DNA of 64,000 nt from Ulvibacterium sp. (GTDB taxonomy: Bacteria; Bacteroidota; Bacteroidia; Flavobacteriales; Flavobacteriaceae): assembly GCF_028285715.1 (NCBI RefSeq), contig NZ_JANQOO010000020.1:124001-188000 (forward strand). The letters are read 5' to 3'. The position numbers and the translations under genes are program-made. This document shows, piece after piece, positions 45,887 through 53,996 of this stretch. The notes below the pieces were generated by a model. That model searched no databases. It was not told where the DNA came from and saw only the letters and a program-made list of their open reading frames with translations. Every line of letters begins with the position of its first letter. Positions within the stretch are counted from its first letter, which is position 1.

Positions 45887-46453
45887 TCATATAAAAAAAT
45901 AAAGCACCAGCATTGTAGTGGAAATATTTCCGCGATTTACGGGAACATGGGGAATTCGCCCATCAAAGAAGATGGAGTCCCCAGCCCTAAGACCAATCTC
46001 GTCCTCTCCAATAACGTAATTGCATTCCCCGGATAAAACGTATTTAAATTCAAAAGCGTCCGTGGTTACCTTTCCTCTTTTGGAATTAGGCTCTATTTCC
46101 AAAAGGACCGTCTCAAAACCTAAAGAAGATAGTTGCTTTCCAAAAATATGGGTATAGGTAAAGCCCAAGGCATCATCCTCTTTTTCAATTACGCTGTTCT
46201 CCTCTTTTCTAGAAATTATATACCCAGCGCCATTCGTTTGTGGCATCCCCTTGAAAAAATCGGTTACCTCAATTTCAAGTGAACTTATAATCTTCAAAAG
46301 CACTGGTAGGGAAGGTATGGTACGTCCGTTTTCAATACGGGAAATCAACCCGCCGGTAACACCTGCTTTTTCGGCAATCTCACTTATAGTGCTATTCCCG
46401 TTCTTGCGTATCTCCTTTATTCGTTTTCCGATTCCGATAAGATAATCTTCCAT
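45887..46453 (-). CDS. XRE-family regulator with C-terminal cupin domain
   Basis: 188 residues from MEDYLIGIGKRIKEIRKNG; the longer frame to 46519 is not conserved-looking. Residues ~8-65 are an XRE helix-turn-helix (ISEIAEKAGVTGGLISRIENGRTIPSLPVLLKI). The C-terminal part is a cupin (EFKYVLSGECNYVIGEDEIGLRAGDSIFFDGRIPHVPVN) that would bind a small effector, probably the phosphonate or a catabolic product. It is convergent with the HAD gene and divergent from the SusC relic, the place of the cluster's own regulator. Confidence 0.85.
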   Translation of the reverse strand: MEDYLIGIGKRIKEIRKNGNSTISEIAEKAGVTGGLISRIENGRTIPSLPVLLKIISSLEIEVTDFFKGMPQTNGAGYIISRKEENSVIEKEDDALGFTYTHIFGKQLSSLGFETVLLEIEPNSKRGKVTTDAFEFKYVLSGECNYVIGEDEIGLRAGDSIFFDGRIPHVPVNRGNISTTMLVLYFFI

Positions 46454-46727
46454 ACCTTGAATTAACCTTGCAAACATAGTACTAATATCGTTTTCCAACA
46501 TCGCAAATGTTAAAAACAACCCAGTATCCCCATCTATATCGGCCCTCTAAAAGTCTTGAACCAATTAACTAACAATTTGAATATTTGTAAATAATACAGA
46601 TGTAACCTTTTCGTAATACTTTTAATCTAAACCTAGTAATCATTTAACTTTAAAAGGAAGTTAGCCTAACCTCTCCTCGTGATATTTGTTTCGTAATAAT
46701 TAACCAAAGTTTACAAATACGAAAAAA

Positions 46728-46922
46728 ATGGAGAGAACACGATTTTTAGTACTACTTACTTTCTTAGTAAGTTTTGTAGGCTATTCCCAAACTATTTTTT
46801 CGGGAACCGTCTTGGATGAGAACAACGTTCCCCTGCCTGGGGCATCGGTTTTAGTACAGGGAAGCAACATCGGGGTGGCAACCGATTTTGATGGTAATTT
46901 TGAAATTGAATTGCCCGACGGA
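46728..46922 (+). pseudogene. SusC-family TonB-dependent receptor, 5' fragment only
   Basis: MERTRFLVLLTFLVSFVGYSQ is a signal peptide, followed by the carboxypeptidase-like N-terminal domain of SusC proteins (SGTVLDENNVPLPGASVLVQG, GVATDFDGNFEIELPDGN). Intact SusC proteins have ~1000 residues; here 66-68 remain, and the frame stops at 46934. The sequence then continues, in a different frame, as the end of a SusD gene. A deletion of roughly 4 kb therefore removed the receptor's plug and barrel. Confidence 0.88.
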
Positions 46923-47274
46923 AACCCTTTATAACGAAGGGGTTCGTTTATCCTTTGAATACTGGGAAGTATCGCAAGACGTAACTGCGTATTTAGCCCA
47001 GGATGGAGTAACTTATGATGGGGAGTTGGAAACCATAATCACCCAGAAATGGCTGGCTTCCTTCTTGGTGGGCTTTGAAGGTTGGTACGACTTTAGAAGG
47101 ACCGGACTACCAACGGTAATCGTTCCTGGACCTGACAATGTAAACGATGATCGCGTTCCCGTACGGTTCCTATACCCAGATTCGGAACAAACTTTGAACA
47201 GTGAGAATTTTGACGCCGCGGTTTCTGAAATCGGGGCAAATGATATTAATATAAAGGGTTGGTGGGAAGAATAA
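46923..47274 (+). pseudogene. SusD/RagB-family lipoprotein, 3' fragment only
   Basis: From ETLYNEGVRLSFEYW the frame encodes the last ~117 residues of a SusD protein: QKWLASFLVGFEGWYDFRRTGLP, the VPVRFLYPDSEQTLNSENFD block and the terminal GWWEE. These are the C-terminal hallmarks of SusD-like nutrient-binding lipoproteins. The N-terminal three quarters, including the signal peptide, are missing. The fragment is out of frame with the SusC start before it, so no fusion protein can be made. An ATG at 46888 in frame could start a meaningless short product. Confidence 0.88.
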
Positions 47275-47605
47275 GACTCAAACGATTTAAGTATCTTGGG
47301 ATGACGACATGGTAAGGCGAAATCTATACTAAAAAAGGAGACTTGGATCAGATACAAGAGAAGCATACTACTGGTTTGGACCATGGGGCTATCTGTCCTG
47401 TGGTCCTATCCGGTTAAGGGAAGGGCAAAGGTAGCCCACATATTGCCTACGTTGTGGTCGTGGGTTGCAATGATCTAAGTCTTGATGACATACCGACTTA
47501 ATAACGCCGATATCATGGTTGAAAAGGAATTAATATGATTTTCACAAGACGTCCATCTTTTGAACTATACCAAAATACGGGCGGATATCTCAAAACACGG
47601 ACCTT
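47275..47605 (+). pseudogene. Decayed start of an exported hydrolase, possibly a sulfatase
   Basis: No intact frame. From about 47334 one frame reads KETWIRYKRSILLVWTMGLS, a basic-then-hydrophobic signal peptide. After a frame change near 47430 it continues SPHIAYVVVVGCNDLSLDD IPT, close to the sulfatase N-terminus pattern (PNI-hydrophobic-DDLS), then stops. Further on, NADIMVEKELI resembles 'NADIxTPxLDKLA', again in a shifted frame. I read this as a relic of an exported sulfatase or alkaline-phosphatase-fold enzyme; the assignment rests on short patterns only. Confidence 0.35.
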
Positions 47606-48979
47606 ATGCATCCAAATAATCCGGACAACATAAACGTCAACAAACGTACCGAAGGCGATATCAATAGTACACCAGCACGTAACCATTGGTTGAAAAATGA
47701 AGTGGACGATGCCACCAAGGAATTATTGACCAAGGATGCCCGGTACTTTCTGCATCAGGCACTTTCTACACCTTGTTTGGATGTCCTGAAAAATTGTTCG
47801 GGCCCACATATTGAAAATATTTCCGGCAAAAAATATCTCGATTTTCATGGCAACAACGTGCACCAAATCGGTTTCTCCCATCCAAAACTGACACAAAGGC
47901 TAACAGAACAATTAAATTCCCTGACCTTTTCCACGCGGCGCTACACAAACGAGATCGCGATCAACTTTGCCGAAAAATTGGCTTCTCTTTTGCCTTCGGA
48001 CCTAAATCGTGTGTTATTGACCCCGAACGGTAGTTCGTCCATTGGCATTGCATTGAAATTGGCGCGTGCGGTAACTGGACGACATAAAGTGGTTTCCTTT
48101 TGGGATTCCTTTCATGGTGCCTCCTTGGATGCCATTAGCGTGGGTGGCGAATCCGTATTTCGGGAACATATGGGTCCCTTAATGCCCGGTGTGGAACGCA
48201 TACCGCCACCTGTCTCCTATCGCGGTATCTTTGAAGGGGATGAATCCAAATGTCTGCAGCATTTGGAATATGTGTTTGCCAAAGAGGGTGACATTGGGGC
48301 GTTTTTAGCGGAGACCGTCCGTAACACGGACGTTCAGATTCCCTCAAAGGAATTCTGGAAAGAGGCACGCAATTTATGTGACAAGTATCGTGTGGTACTG
48401 ATTTTGGATGAAATCCCTATAGCACTGGGAAGGACAGGAAAACTTTTCGCCTTTGAACATTATGGTATTGAACCGGATATTTTGTGTTTGGGTAAAGGAC
48501 TTGGAGGAGGTGTTATTCCACAAGCGGCAATCGTGACTCGGGACGAATACAACCGTTTCGGTGCGATTTCCCTAGGGCATTATACCCATGAAAAGAGTCC
48601 CATGGGGGCTATGGCCGGACTGACTACCTTGGAAATTTTGGAGGAAGAAAAGATTCTGGAAAAAGTAAGGGAAGATGAGGTCTTTATGTGCAAGGCCATG
48701 AGCAAATTGCAAAATGAACATCATTGCATTGGAGATGTCCGTGGTTTGGGACTCCTATGGGGCATTGAACTGGTAAAGGATAGAAAAACCAAGGAAAAAG
48801 CCATTCTTGAAGCGGAAAGAGTAATGTACGAATGCCTTAAAAATGGCCTGAGTTTTAAGGTATCTGCGGGTAACGTACTGCAATTGGCCCCAGCACTCAC
48901 CATTTCCAAAACCGAACTGGAAAAGGCGGTACAAATACTAAATGACGCAATCTTAAAAGTAAATAGCATAGCACCATGA
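47606..48979 (+). CDS. pbfA: Class III PLP enzyme, (R)-1-hydroxy-2-aminoethylphosphonate ammonia-lyase (PbfA-like)
   Basis: 457 residues. It has the class III aminotransferase fold, with the PLP lysine in LCLGKGLGGGVIPQA and the DEI-x-(I/A)-LGRTG segment (LILDEIPIALGRTGKLF), instead of the DEVQTGFGRTG of true transaminases. The N-terminal marks of PbfA are present: RTEGDINSTPARNHW, FLHQALSTPCLD and DFHGNNVHQIGFSHP. PbfA eliminates ammonia from (R)-1-hydroxy-2-aminoethylphosphonate to give phosphonoacetaldehyde. The phosphonatase-like HAD gene 1.7 kb upstream would use that product. The 4-base overlap with the next gene suggests coupling. Alternative: a transaminase acting on a related amine. 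Confidence 0.72.
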   Translation: MHPNNPDNINVNKRTEGDINSTPARNHWLKNEVDDATKELLTKDARYFLHQALSTPCLDVLKNCSGPHIENISGKKYLDFHGNNVHQIGFSHPKLTQRLTEQLNSLTFSTRRYTNEIAINFAEKLASLLPSDLNRVLLTPNGSSSIGIALKLARAVTGRHKVVSFWDSFHGASLDAISVGGESVFREHMGPLMPGVERIPPPVSYRGIFEGDESKCLQHLEYVFAKEGDIGAFLAETVRNTDVQIPSKEFWKEARNLCDKYRVVLILDEIPIALGRTGKLFAFEHYGIEPDILCLGKGLGGGVIPQAAIVTRDEYNRFGAISLGHYTHEKSPMGAMAGLTTLEILEEEKILEKVREDEVFMCKAMSKLQNEHHCIGDVRGLGLLWGIELVKDRKTKEKAILEAERVMYECLKNGLSFKVSAGNVLQLAPALTISKTELEKAVQILNDAILKVNSIAP

Positions 48980-50568
48980 GAAAAGTGAATTTAATATGGA
49001 TTTGTTGCCTTGTATGGAGTGGTATCGAGGCACAAGATAAAATCCAATTTGTGGTGCAACCTTACATTCAGGATGCCGAACCGAATTCCATTAAAATAAT
49101 GTGGGAAACCAATGAAGGCGATGAAAGTATCGTGGAATGGGGTACCACACCCAGATTGGGCAAAAAATCCAGGGGAAGGGCTTTTGATGTCAACTTTGGT
49201 CCTTCGCGGCTACATGAGGTACAATTGACAGGTTTAAAACGCTTTACCGCCTATTACTATCGGGTACGGACCCAGAATTTACGCTCCGATATTTTTCAGT
49301 TCAAAACACCCCCTTTTGCCAACGATGACGAATCCTTTAGCATGGTGGCTATGAGCGATATGCAATACGACCACAACTACCCCAATAAGTTTCAAGAAAT
49401 TGTCAATGATGGGCTTTTGACCTATTTGCAAAATGAGCACGGAGGAGAGCTTTCAGATAACTTGGCGTTGGTGATGATTCCGGGTGATTTGGTCGAAAAC
49501 GGGGGTAAGTATTACCAATGGAAGGAGCATTTCTTTAATCCCGCACAGAAATTGTTTGCCGAGGTGCCGGTGTATCCTGTATTGGGCAATCATGAAAGGA
49601 ATTCGACTTTTTATTTCAAATATTTTAGCCTGCCCAAGAATGGCACCCCCGCCTATGCCGAACATTGGTGGTACAAGGATTATGGCAATACCCGGATTAT
49701 CGGGCTCAATTCCAACGAGGGCTACGAGGATATCAAAGAGCAGTTTACTTGGTTGAAAGACCTCCTGGAGGACACGGCCAAAAACCCGGATATTGACTTT
49801 GTCTTTGCGCAACTGCACCATCCCCACAAATCCGAGCTCTGGATTCCCGGGGAACGGGAGTCCACGGGAAAGGTGGTACAACTGTTAGAAGAGTTCTCCA
49901 CCAAGACAGGAAAGCCCAGTCTCCACTTTTTTGGGCACACGCATGGATATTCCCGAGGACAATCCAAAGACCATAAACATCTCTGGATCAATGTGGCCTC
50001 CGCAGGTGGGGCCATTGATAATTGGGGCGAATTTGAAGGTAGGGATTATGATGAGTTCAGCGTTACCCAGGACGAATACGGATTTGTAATGGTGGAGGTT
50101 GATGGAAATCCTGAAAATCCAAAGTTCACCATTAAACGGATAAGTAGAGGAAATGAAGAGAGATTTAGGGCCAATGAACTTCGCGATAGTATTACTATAT
50201 GGAAGAACGATAAAAAACCAAAACCGCCAAAACCCATTTCGCCCATAGGGAATGAGCCAAGGGCATTTACCAATGTGGGCCTCAAAGCCAGTGAATTTAC
50301 AAGTCGATTTAAGGGCGCCTTCCATGCCGCATCCCAATGGCAGGTGGCCACCTCCTCGGATTTTGAAAAACCCATAGTAGATCGTTGGAAACAACATGAA
50401 AATTGGTATTATCAAGAGAATCGGCAAAAGGATGATGACCTCACCGATGAAAAAACAGGCCGATTGAAACCCAATACCACCTATTATTGGCGGGTACGTT
50501 ATAGAGATCAAAACTTGAATTGGAGCGATTGGTCCGAAACCGCATCGTTCAAAACCGGACAAAAATAA
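48976..50568 (+). CDS. Exported purple-acid-phosphatase-like metallophosphoesterase
   Basis: 530 residues. A signal peptide (MRKVNLIWICCLVWSGIEAQ) is followed by a fibronectin-III-like domain of purple acid phosphatases (YIQDAEPNSIKIMWETNEGDESIVEWG...YYYRVRT). The catalytic blocks are VAMSDMQYDHNYP, VMIPGDLVENG, VLGNHERN, FAQLHHPHKS and FFGHTHGYSRGQ, giving the usual seven metal ligands. A C-terminal FnIII-type domain (~430-528; TTYYWRVRYRD) follows. It hydrolyses a phosphomonoester or phosphonate ester in the periplasm. The ATG overlaps the PbfA-like gene by 4 bases (ATGA). Confidence 0.85.
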   Translation: MRKVNLIWICCLVWSGIEAQDKIQFVVQPYIQDAEPNSIKIMWETNEGDESIVEWGTTPRLGKKSRGRAFDVNFGPSRLHEVQLTGLKRFTAYYYRVRTQNLRSDIFQFKTPPFANDDESFSMVAMSDMQYDHNYPNKFQEIVNDGLLTYLQNEHGGELSDNLALVMIPGDLVENGGKYYQWKEHFFNPAQKLFAEVPVYPVLGNHERNSTFYFKYFSLPKNGTPAYAEHWWYKDYGNTRIIGLNSNEGYEDIKEQFTWLKDLLEDTAKNPDIDFVFAQLHHPHKSELWIPGERESTGKVVQLLEEFSTKTGKPSLHFFGHTHGYSRGQSKDHKHLWINVASAGGAIDNWGEFEGRDYDEFSVTQDEYGFVMVEVDGNPENPKFTIKRISRGNEERFRANELRDSITIWKNDKKPKPPKPISPIGNEPRAFTNVGLKASEFTSRFKGAFHAASQWQVATSSDFEKPIVDRWKQHENWYYQENRQKDDDLTDEKTGRLKPNTTYYWRVRYRDQNLNWSDWSETASFKTGQK

Positions 50569-50884
50569 AAAACCCAAGAGGGGCAACAAGGCCCAAAAAA
50601 CAAGGCCACAGTTCCCAAATAGCTTCTGCCATATTGAAATTATAAGAGATAGGGGAAAAACCACAAACGGAAATCCTCTTCAAATTATGGAGAATTAAGA
50701 AATGGATTATTATGATGTTTCCTTCATATTATTTTAACCCTCAATACAAGTTGAACCACGAGTTTTGCAATGTGATTATTTGAGTTAGTCTAGTTTGAGT
50801 TAGTTTGTTGAAACCGGTGTGTCTCGCGCACCGGTTTTTTTAACGCCTGTTTTGATAGTATCAAAAATAGACTCTTAGATAAAA
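50569..50884. other. Intergenic region between convergent genes
   Basis: 316 bases with no credible gene. It separates the exported phosphatase (plus strand) from the ABC ATPase (minus strand) and contains one strong bidirectional terminator at 50811-50841. Confidence 0.7.
50811..50841. terminator. Rho-independent terminator, probably bidirectional
   Basis: AAACCGGTG and CACCGGTTT pair over a 9-base loop, followed by TTTT on the plus strand. On the minus strand there is no long T run, so it works best for the phosphatase transcript. Confidence 0.75.
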
Positions 50885-51550
50885 CTACTTGATCATCCTT
50901 CCGTCCAGTAGGTTAATGATCCGTGATCCATAGGCCGCATTTTTTTCGGAATGCGTCACTTGGATAATGGTTACGCCCTCGGAATTCAATTGCTTAAAGA
51001 GTTCCATAATTTCCTCGCTTTGCGAGGAGTTCAGGTTGCCTGTAGGCTCATCGGCCAAAATCAGTTTGGGGTTGGCAATCAATGCTCGGGCCACCCCGAC
51101 CAGTTGTTGTTGGCCCCCGCTTAATTGCGTAGGGAAAAGATCTTTCTTTCCAACAATATTAAAACGGTCTAACATATCCGCAACCATAGCCTTACGCTCC
51201 GTTCCTTTGAATTTTTTGTACAATAAGGGCATTTCCAGATTTTCCTTAACGGTGAGCTCATCCAACAAATGATAGGATTGAAACACAAAACCAATGTATT
51301 CCTTATATAGATTGGCCCGATGCTTTTCCTTTAGGGTATGAACGGATTCATGGAGAAACTCATACTCTCCCTCATCAAAATTATCCAACATTCCAATGAC
51401 GTTGAGCAAGGTAGATTTTCCGGAACCCGATGGACCCATGACCGAGATAAATTCCCCTTCCTCCACATCGAGATTGATATCCTTTAACAGGAAAAGACGT
51501 TGTCCGCCTGAGTTTACCCATTTAAAGATGTTCTTTAGTTGTAACAGCAT
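50885..51550 (-). CDS. ABC transporter ATP-binding protein, LolD/MacB-like
   Basis: 221 residues. Walker A is GPSGSGKST, Q-loop FVFQSYHLLDELT, signature LSGGQQQLVGVARALI, Walker B LILADEPTGNLNS and switch histidine QVTHSEKNA. The signature is altered after QQQ (LVGVARA for RVAIARA). It is the only ATPase of the cluster and would serve the permeases encoded upstream on the same strand. Systems of this class export peptides, lipids or lipoproteins, or use mechanotransmission. It is the last gene of the run, 27 bases after the first permease. Confidence 0.92.
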   Translation of the reverse strand: MLLQLKNIFKWVNSGGQRLFLLKDINLDVEEGEFISVMGPSGSGKSTLLNVIGMLDNFDEGEYEFLHESVHTLKEKHRANLYKEYIGFVFQSYHLLDELTVKENLEMPLLYKKFKGTERKAMVADMLDRFNIVGKKDLFPTQLSGGQQQLVGVARALIANPKLILADEPTGNLNSSQSEEIMELFKQLNSEGVTIIQVTHSEKNAAYGSRIINLLDGRMIK

Positions 51551-51577
51551 AGTATTCGTTTTTATTTAAGATTTATT

Positions 51578-53983
51578 CTATTCTTCTTTTAAGGCATATA
51601 TCGGATTGGCCAATGCCGCTTTTATGGATTGGAAGCTACAAGTCAATATAGCGATAATTAGGGTTATTGACCCTCCACTTAAAAACATCCAAAAAGACAA
51701 TTCTATACGATAGGTAAAACCTTCCAGCCATTGATTCATGAAATAATACACCAAAGGTGCCGCAATTACAAAGGCCAAGGCAACCAAGCCTATGTATTCT
51801 TTCGTAAAAAGGGAAAGGTTTTCGAACAGTGTTGCCCCTAGGACTTTTCGTATCCCGATTTCCTTTGCCTTCTTTGAAATCATAAAGGACATTAATCCAA
51901 AAAGACCCAAACATCCAATGCTGATGGCCAAAATGGAAAAAATTCCAAAGCCCCTGAACATTAAATTCTCAACCATGTACTCCTTTTCGATGGAATCCTC
52001 CAAAAAATGATAATCATAGATTGAATTGCTAAAAGTCTGTTCCCAAACATTTTTGATCGTTCCCAATGACCCATAGTTGCCATCCGATAATTTTATAAAC
52101 GCATTGTTTTGATAGTAGGTCCAATTTAATAGGATACATGGTGAAATTTCATACTGTAATGAATTATTGTTGAAGTCTCTTACCACACCAACGATCGTCG
52201 CCTGTCCTTCATTTATCTGGATTCTTTTCCCAATAGCCTCATCGGCATTCCAACCATAGGATTTTAGGAGCGTCTCGTTTACAATGAATTCGTCAAAAGC
52301 TTCCTTATTGCCCAAAAAGTTGCGTCCGGCAATCAACTCCATGTCATAAAAATCCAAATAGTGGATATCCGCAATTTTCATTTCGGCGTCCATAGCTTCT
52401 TCCTGGGATTGCTCTGGTAAACGATATGTAGTACCCAGTTGAAAACCATCCACGGCCATAGGAGGAGTGGAACCAAAGGCAACCTTGTCGATTCCCGTGT
52501 CCGCTAAAAGCCTTTCCCTATAGACTTCCAATTTCTCAAAGTCCGGGGTTTCCGTAATGACCACGGCATCCGAAGAAAAACCGGGATCCACCTTCCTAAA
52601 ATGGTCCATTTGTATGGCCAAAACAATCGCTGCAATAATAAAAAGCTGTACAATTCCAAATTGAAAAGTAACCAATGATTTCCTAAGACTAAATCCATTC
52701 CCTCCCAAGAACCGCTTGCTGTTCCTCAAGGCTTGTATCGGTCTAAACGCCGAAACCACAAAAGCCGGATAAACCGCTGCCAATATTAGGGTAAGGCCTC
52801 CTATCAACAGAAGCATGCCTATATGGCTCCAACCCAATTCAAGTTGCAGGTCGATAATGGATAAATTTGTATTGAGAAGATTCAACAAAATACGGACGAT
52901 AAATACAGAAAGCAGCAAAACACCGATGATGACAAGGCTATTTTCAAAGATGAACTGAACGATCAGATCAAAACGCCCGCCTCCCATTACTTTTCGCATA
53001 CCTACCTCCTTTGATCGTGAATTGGACTGTGCCGTTAATAGGTTTACAAAGTTGATGATGGCAATAAGAAGAATAAATAATGCCACTGCAGAGGCCGTGT
53101 AAAGAATATTGGCCGGCATAATATAGCCCCCCGGACTATTGCCATACAAGGTTTCATTATGGATTTCCTTTAAAGGTTGAAGCACATATGAGATTCGCTT
53201 ATCGTCCTGTGGGTTTAGGTATTTTTTCTTCCAACCGGCAATCTTCTTCTCCAAGGACCCTTTAATTTTGGTATCCCCTAAAACAATAAAAGTAGTCCCC
53301 TGATAATTGCCGGACCAATTTGTAGAAAAATATTCGTTATTGATCTTATAGAACTCGTAGGGAATAAGCATGGAATATTGATGGTCGGAATTCCCTGGAG
53401 GACTTGCCACCACTCCTGTTACTGTTAGAGGGTCTTTATTCTGTAAAAAAAGGGTCCTCCCCAAAATTGAATTATAGTTATCCTTTTCCAGTCCAAAAAA
53501 CTTTTTCGCTATTTCCGCTGTCAGCACCACAGAATTTGTCCCGGAAAGCGCGGAATTTGAATCACCGGCCAACCACCGTACATCGAATACCCTGGGATAT
53601 TCCGCATCTGCAAACAATACCTGTGATTCTTCAAACCGCTGGATATTCCCAAAGTTATCGGTTACCTGAAACTCTCGGCTAACGGGTCCGGAGATTTGGG
53701 TAACAACATCAATTTCGGGAAAATCATTACGCAATGCTTCCGCCAAAGGATAGGCCGTAGTATTCCAATACGTTGTCTGATCGGGCAAGGTATTGTGTTG
53801 CACCACTCGATAGGTCAAGTCCACATTGGAATGATGTGCATCAAAGGTAGATTCGTACCGCACAAAAATTAGGATTACCATACAGGCGCTGATTCCCAGG
53901 GTCAACCCCACGACATTGATAAAAGAACTCAGCTTGTTTTTCAACAAGTTTCTCCAGGCAATTTTAAAATAGTTTCTTAGCAT
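51578..53983 (-). CDS. FtsX/MacB-type ABC permease 1
   Basis: 801 residues with two modules. Residues ~20-40 form the first helix (INVVGLTLGISACMVILIF), a large periplasmic domain follows (~45-285), then three helices (~290-400). A second helix-plus-periplasmic domain (~430-670) and three final helices follow, with KAKEIGIRKVLGATLF near 715. It starts MLRNYFKIAWRNLLKNKLSS and ends NPIYALKEE. This two-module form is typical of Bacteroidota FtsX-like permeases. It is 13 bases after permease 2. Confidence 0.92.
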   Translation of the reverse strand: MLRNYFKIAWRNLLKNKLSSFINVVGLTLGISACMVILIFVRYESTFDAHHSNVDLTYRVVQHNTLPDQTTYWNTTAYPLAEALRNDFPEIDVVTQISGPVSREFQVTDNFGNIQRFEESQVLFADAEYPRVFDVRWLAGDSNSALSGTNSVVLTAEIAKKFFGLEKDNYNSILGRTLFLQNKDPLTVTGVVASPPGNSDHQYSMLIPYEFYKINNEYFSTNWSGNYQGTTFIVLGDTKIKGSLEKKIAGWKKKYLNPQDDKRISYVLQPLKEIHNETLYGNSPGGYIMPANILYTASAVALFILLIAIINFVNLLTAQSNSRSKEVGMRKVMGGGRFDLIVQFIFENSLVIIGVLLLSVFIVRILLNLLNTNLSIIDLQLELGWSHIGMLLLIGGLTLILAAVYPAFVVSAFRPIQALRNSKRFLGGNGFSLRKSLVTFQFGIVQLFIIAAIVLAIQMDHFRKVDPGFSSDAVVITETPDFEKLEVYRERLLADTGIDKVAFGSTPPMAVDGFQLGTTYRLPEQSQEEAMDAEMKIADIHYLDFYDMELIAGRNFLGNKEAFDEFIVNETLLKSYGWNADEAIGKRIQINEGQATIVGVVRDFNNNSLQYEISPCILLNWTYYQNNAFIKLSDGNYGSLGTIKNVWEQTFSNSIYDYHFLEDSIEKEYMVENLMFRGFGIFSILAISIGCLGLFGLMSFMISKKAKEIGIRKVLGATLFENLSLFTKEYIGLVALAFVIAAPLVYYFMNQWLEGFTYRIELSFWMFLSGGSITLIIAILTCSFQSIKAALANPIYALKEE

Positions 53984-53996
53984 AATCCGTTCCTTT

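Noticed and set aside
46888-47274. 128-residue ORF as an intact small protein
   Set aside because: It is the C-terminal part of SusD without signal peptide or start context, so it is a gene fragment.
49885-50664. 259-codon minus-strand frame opposite the exported phosphatase
   Set aside because: Composition is a mirror of the sense gene (G/P/I-rich); the sense strand has full catalytic motifs.
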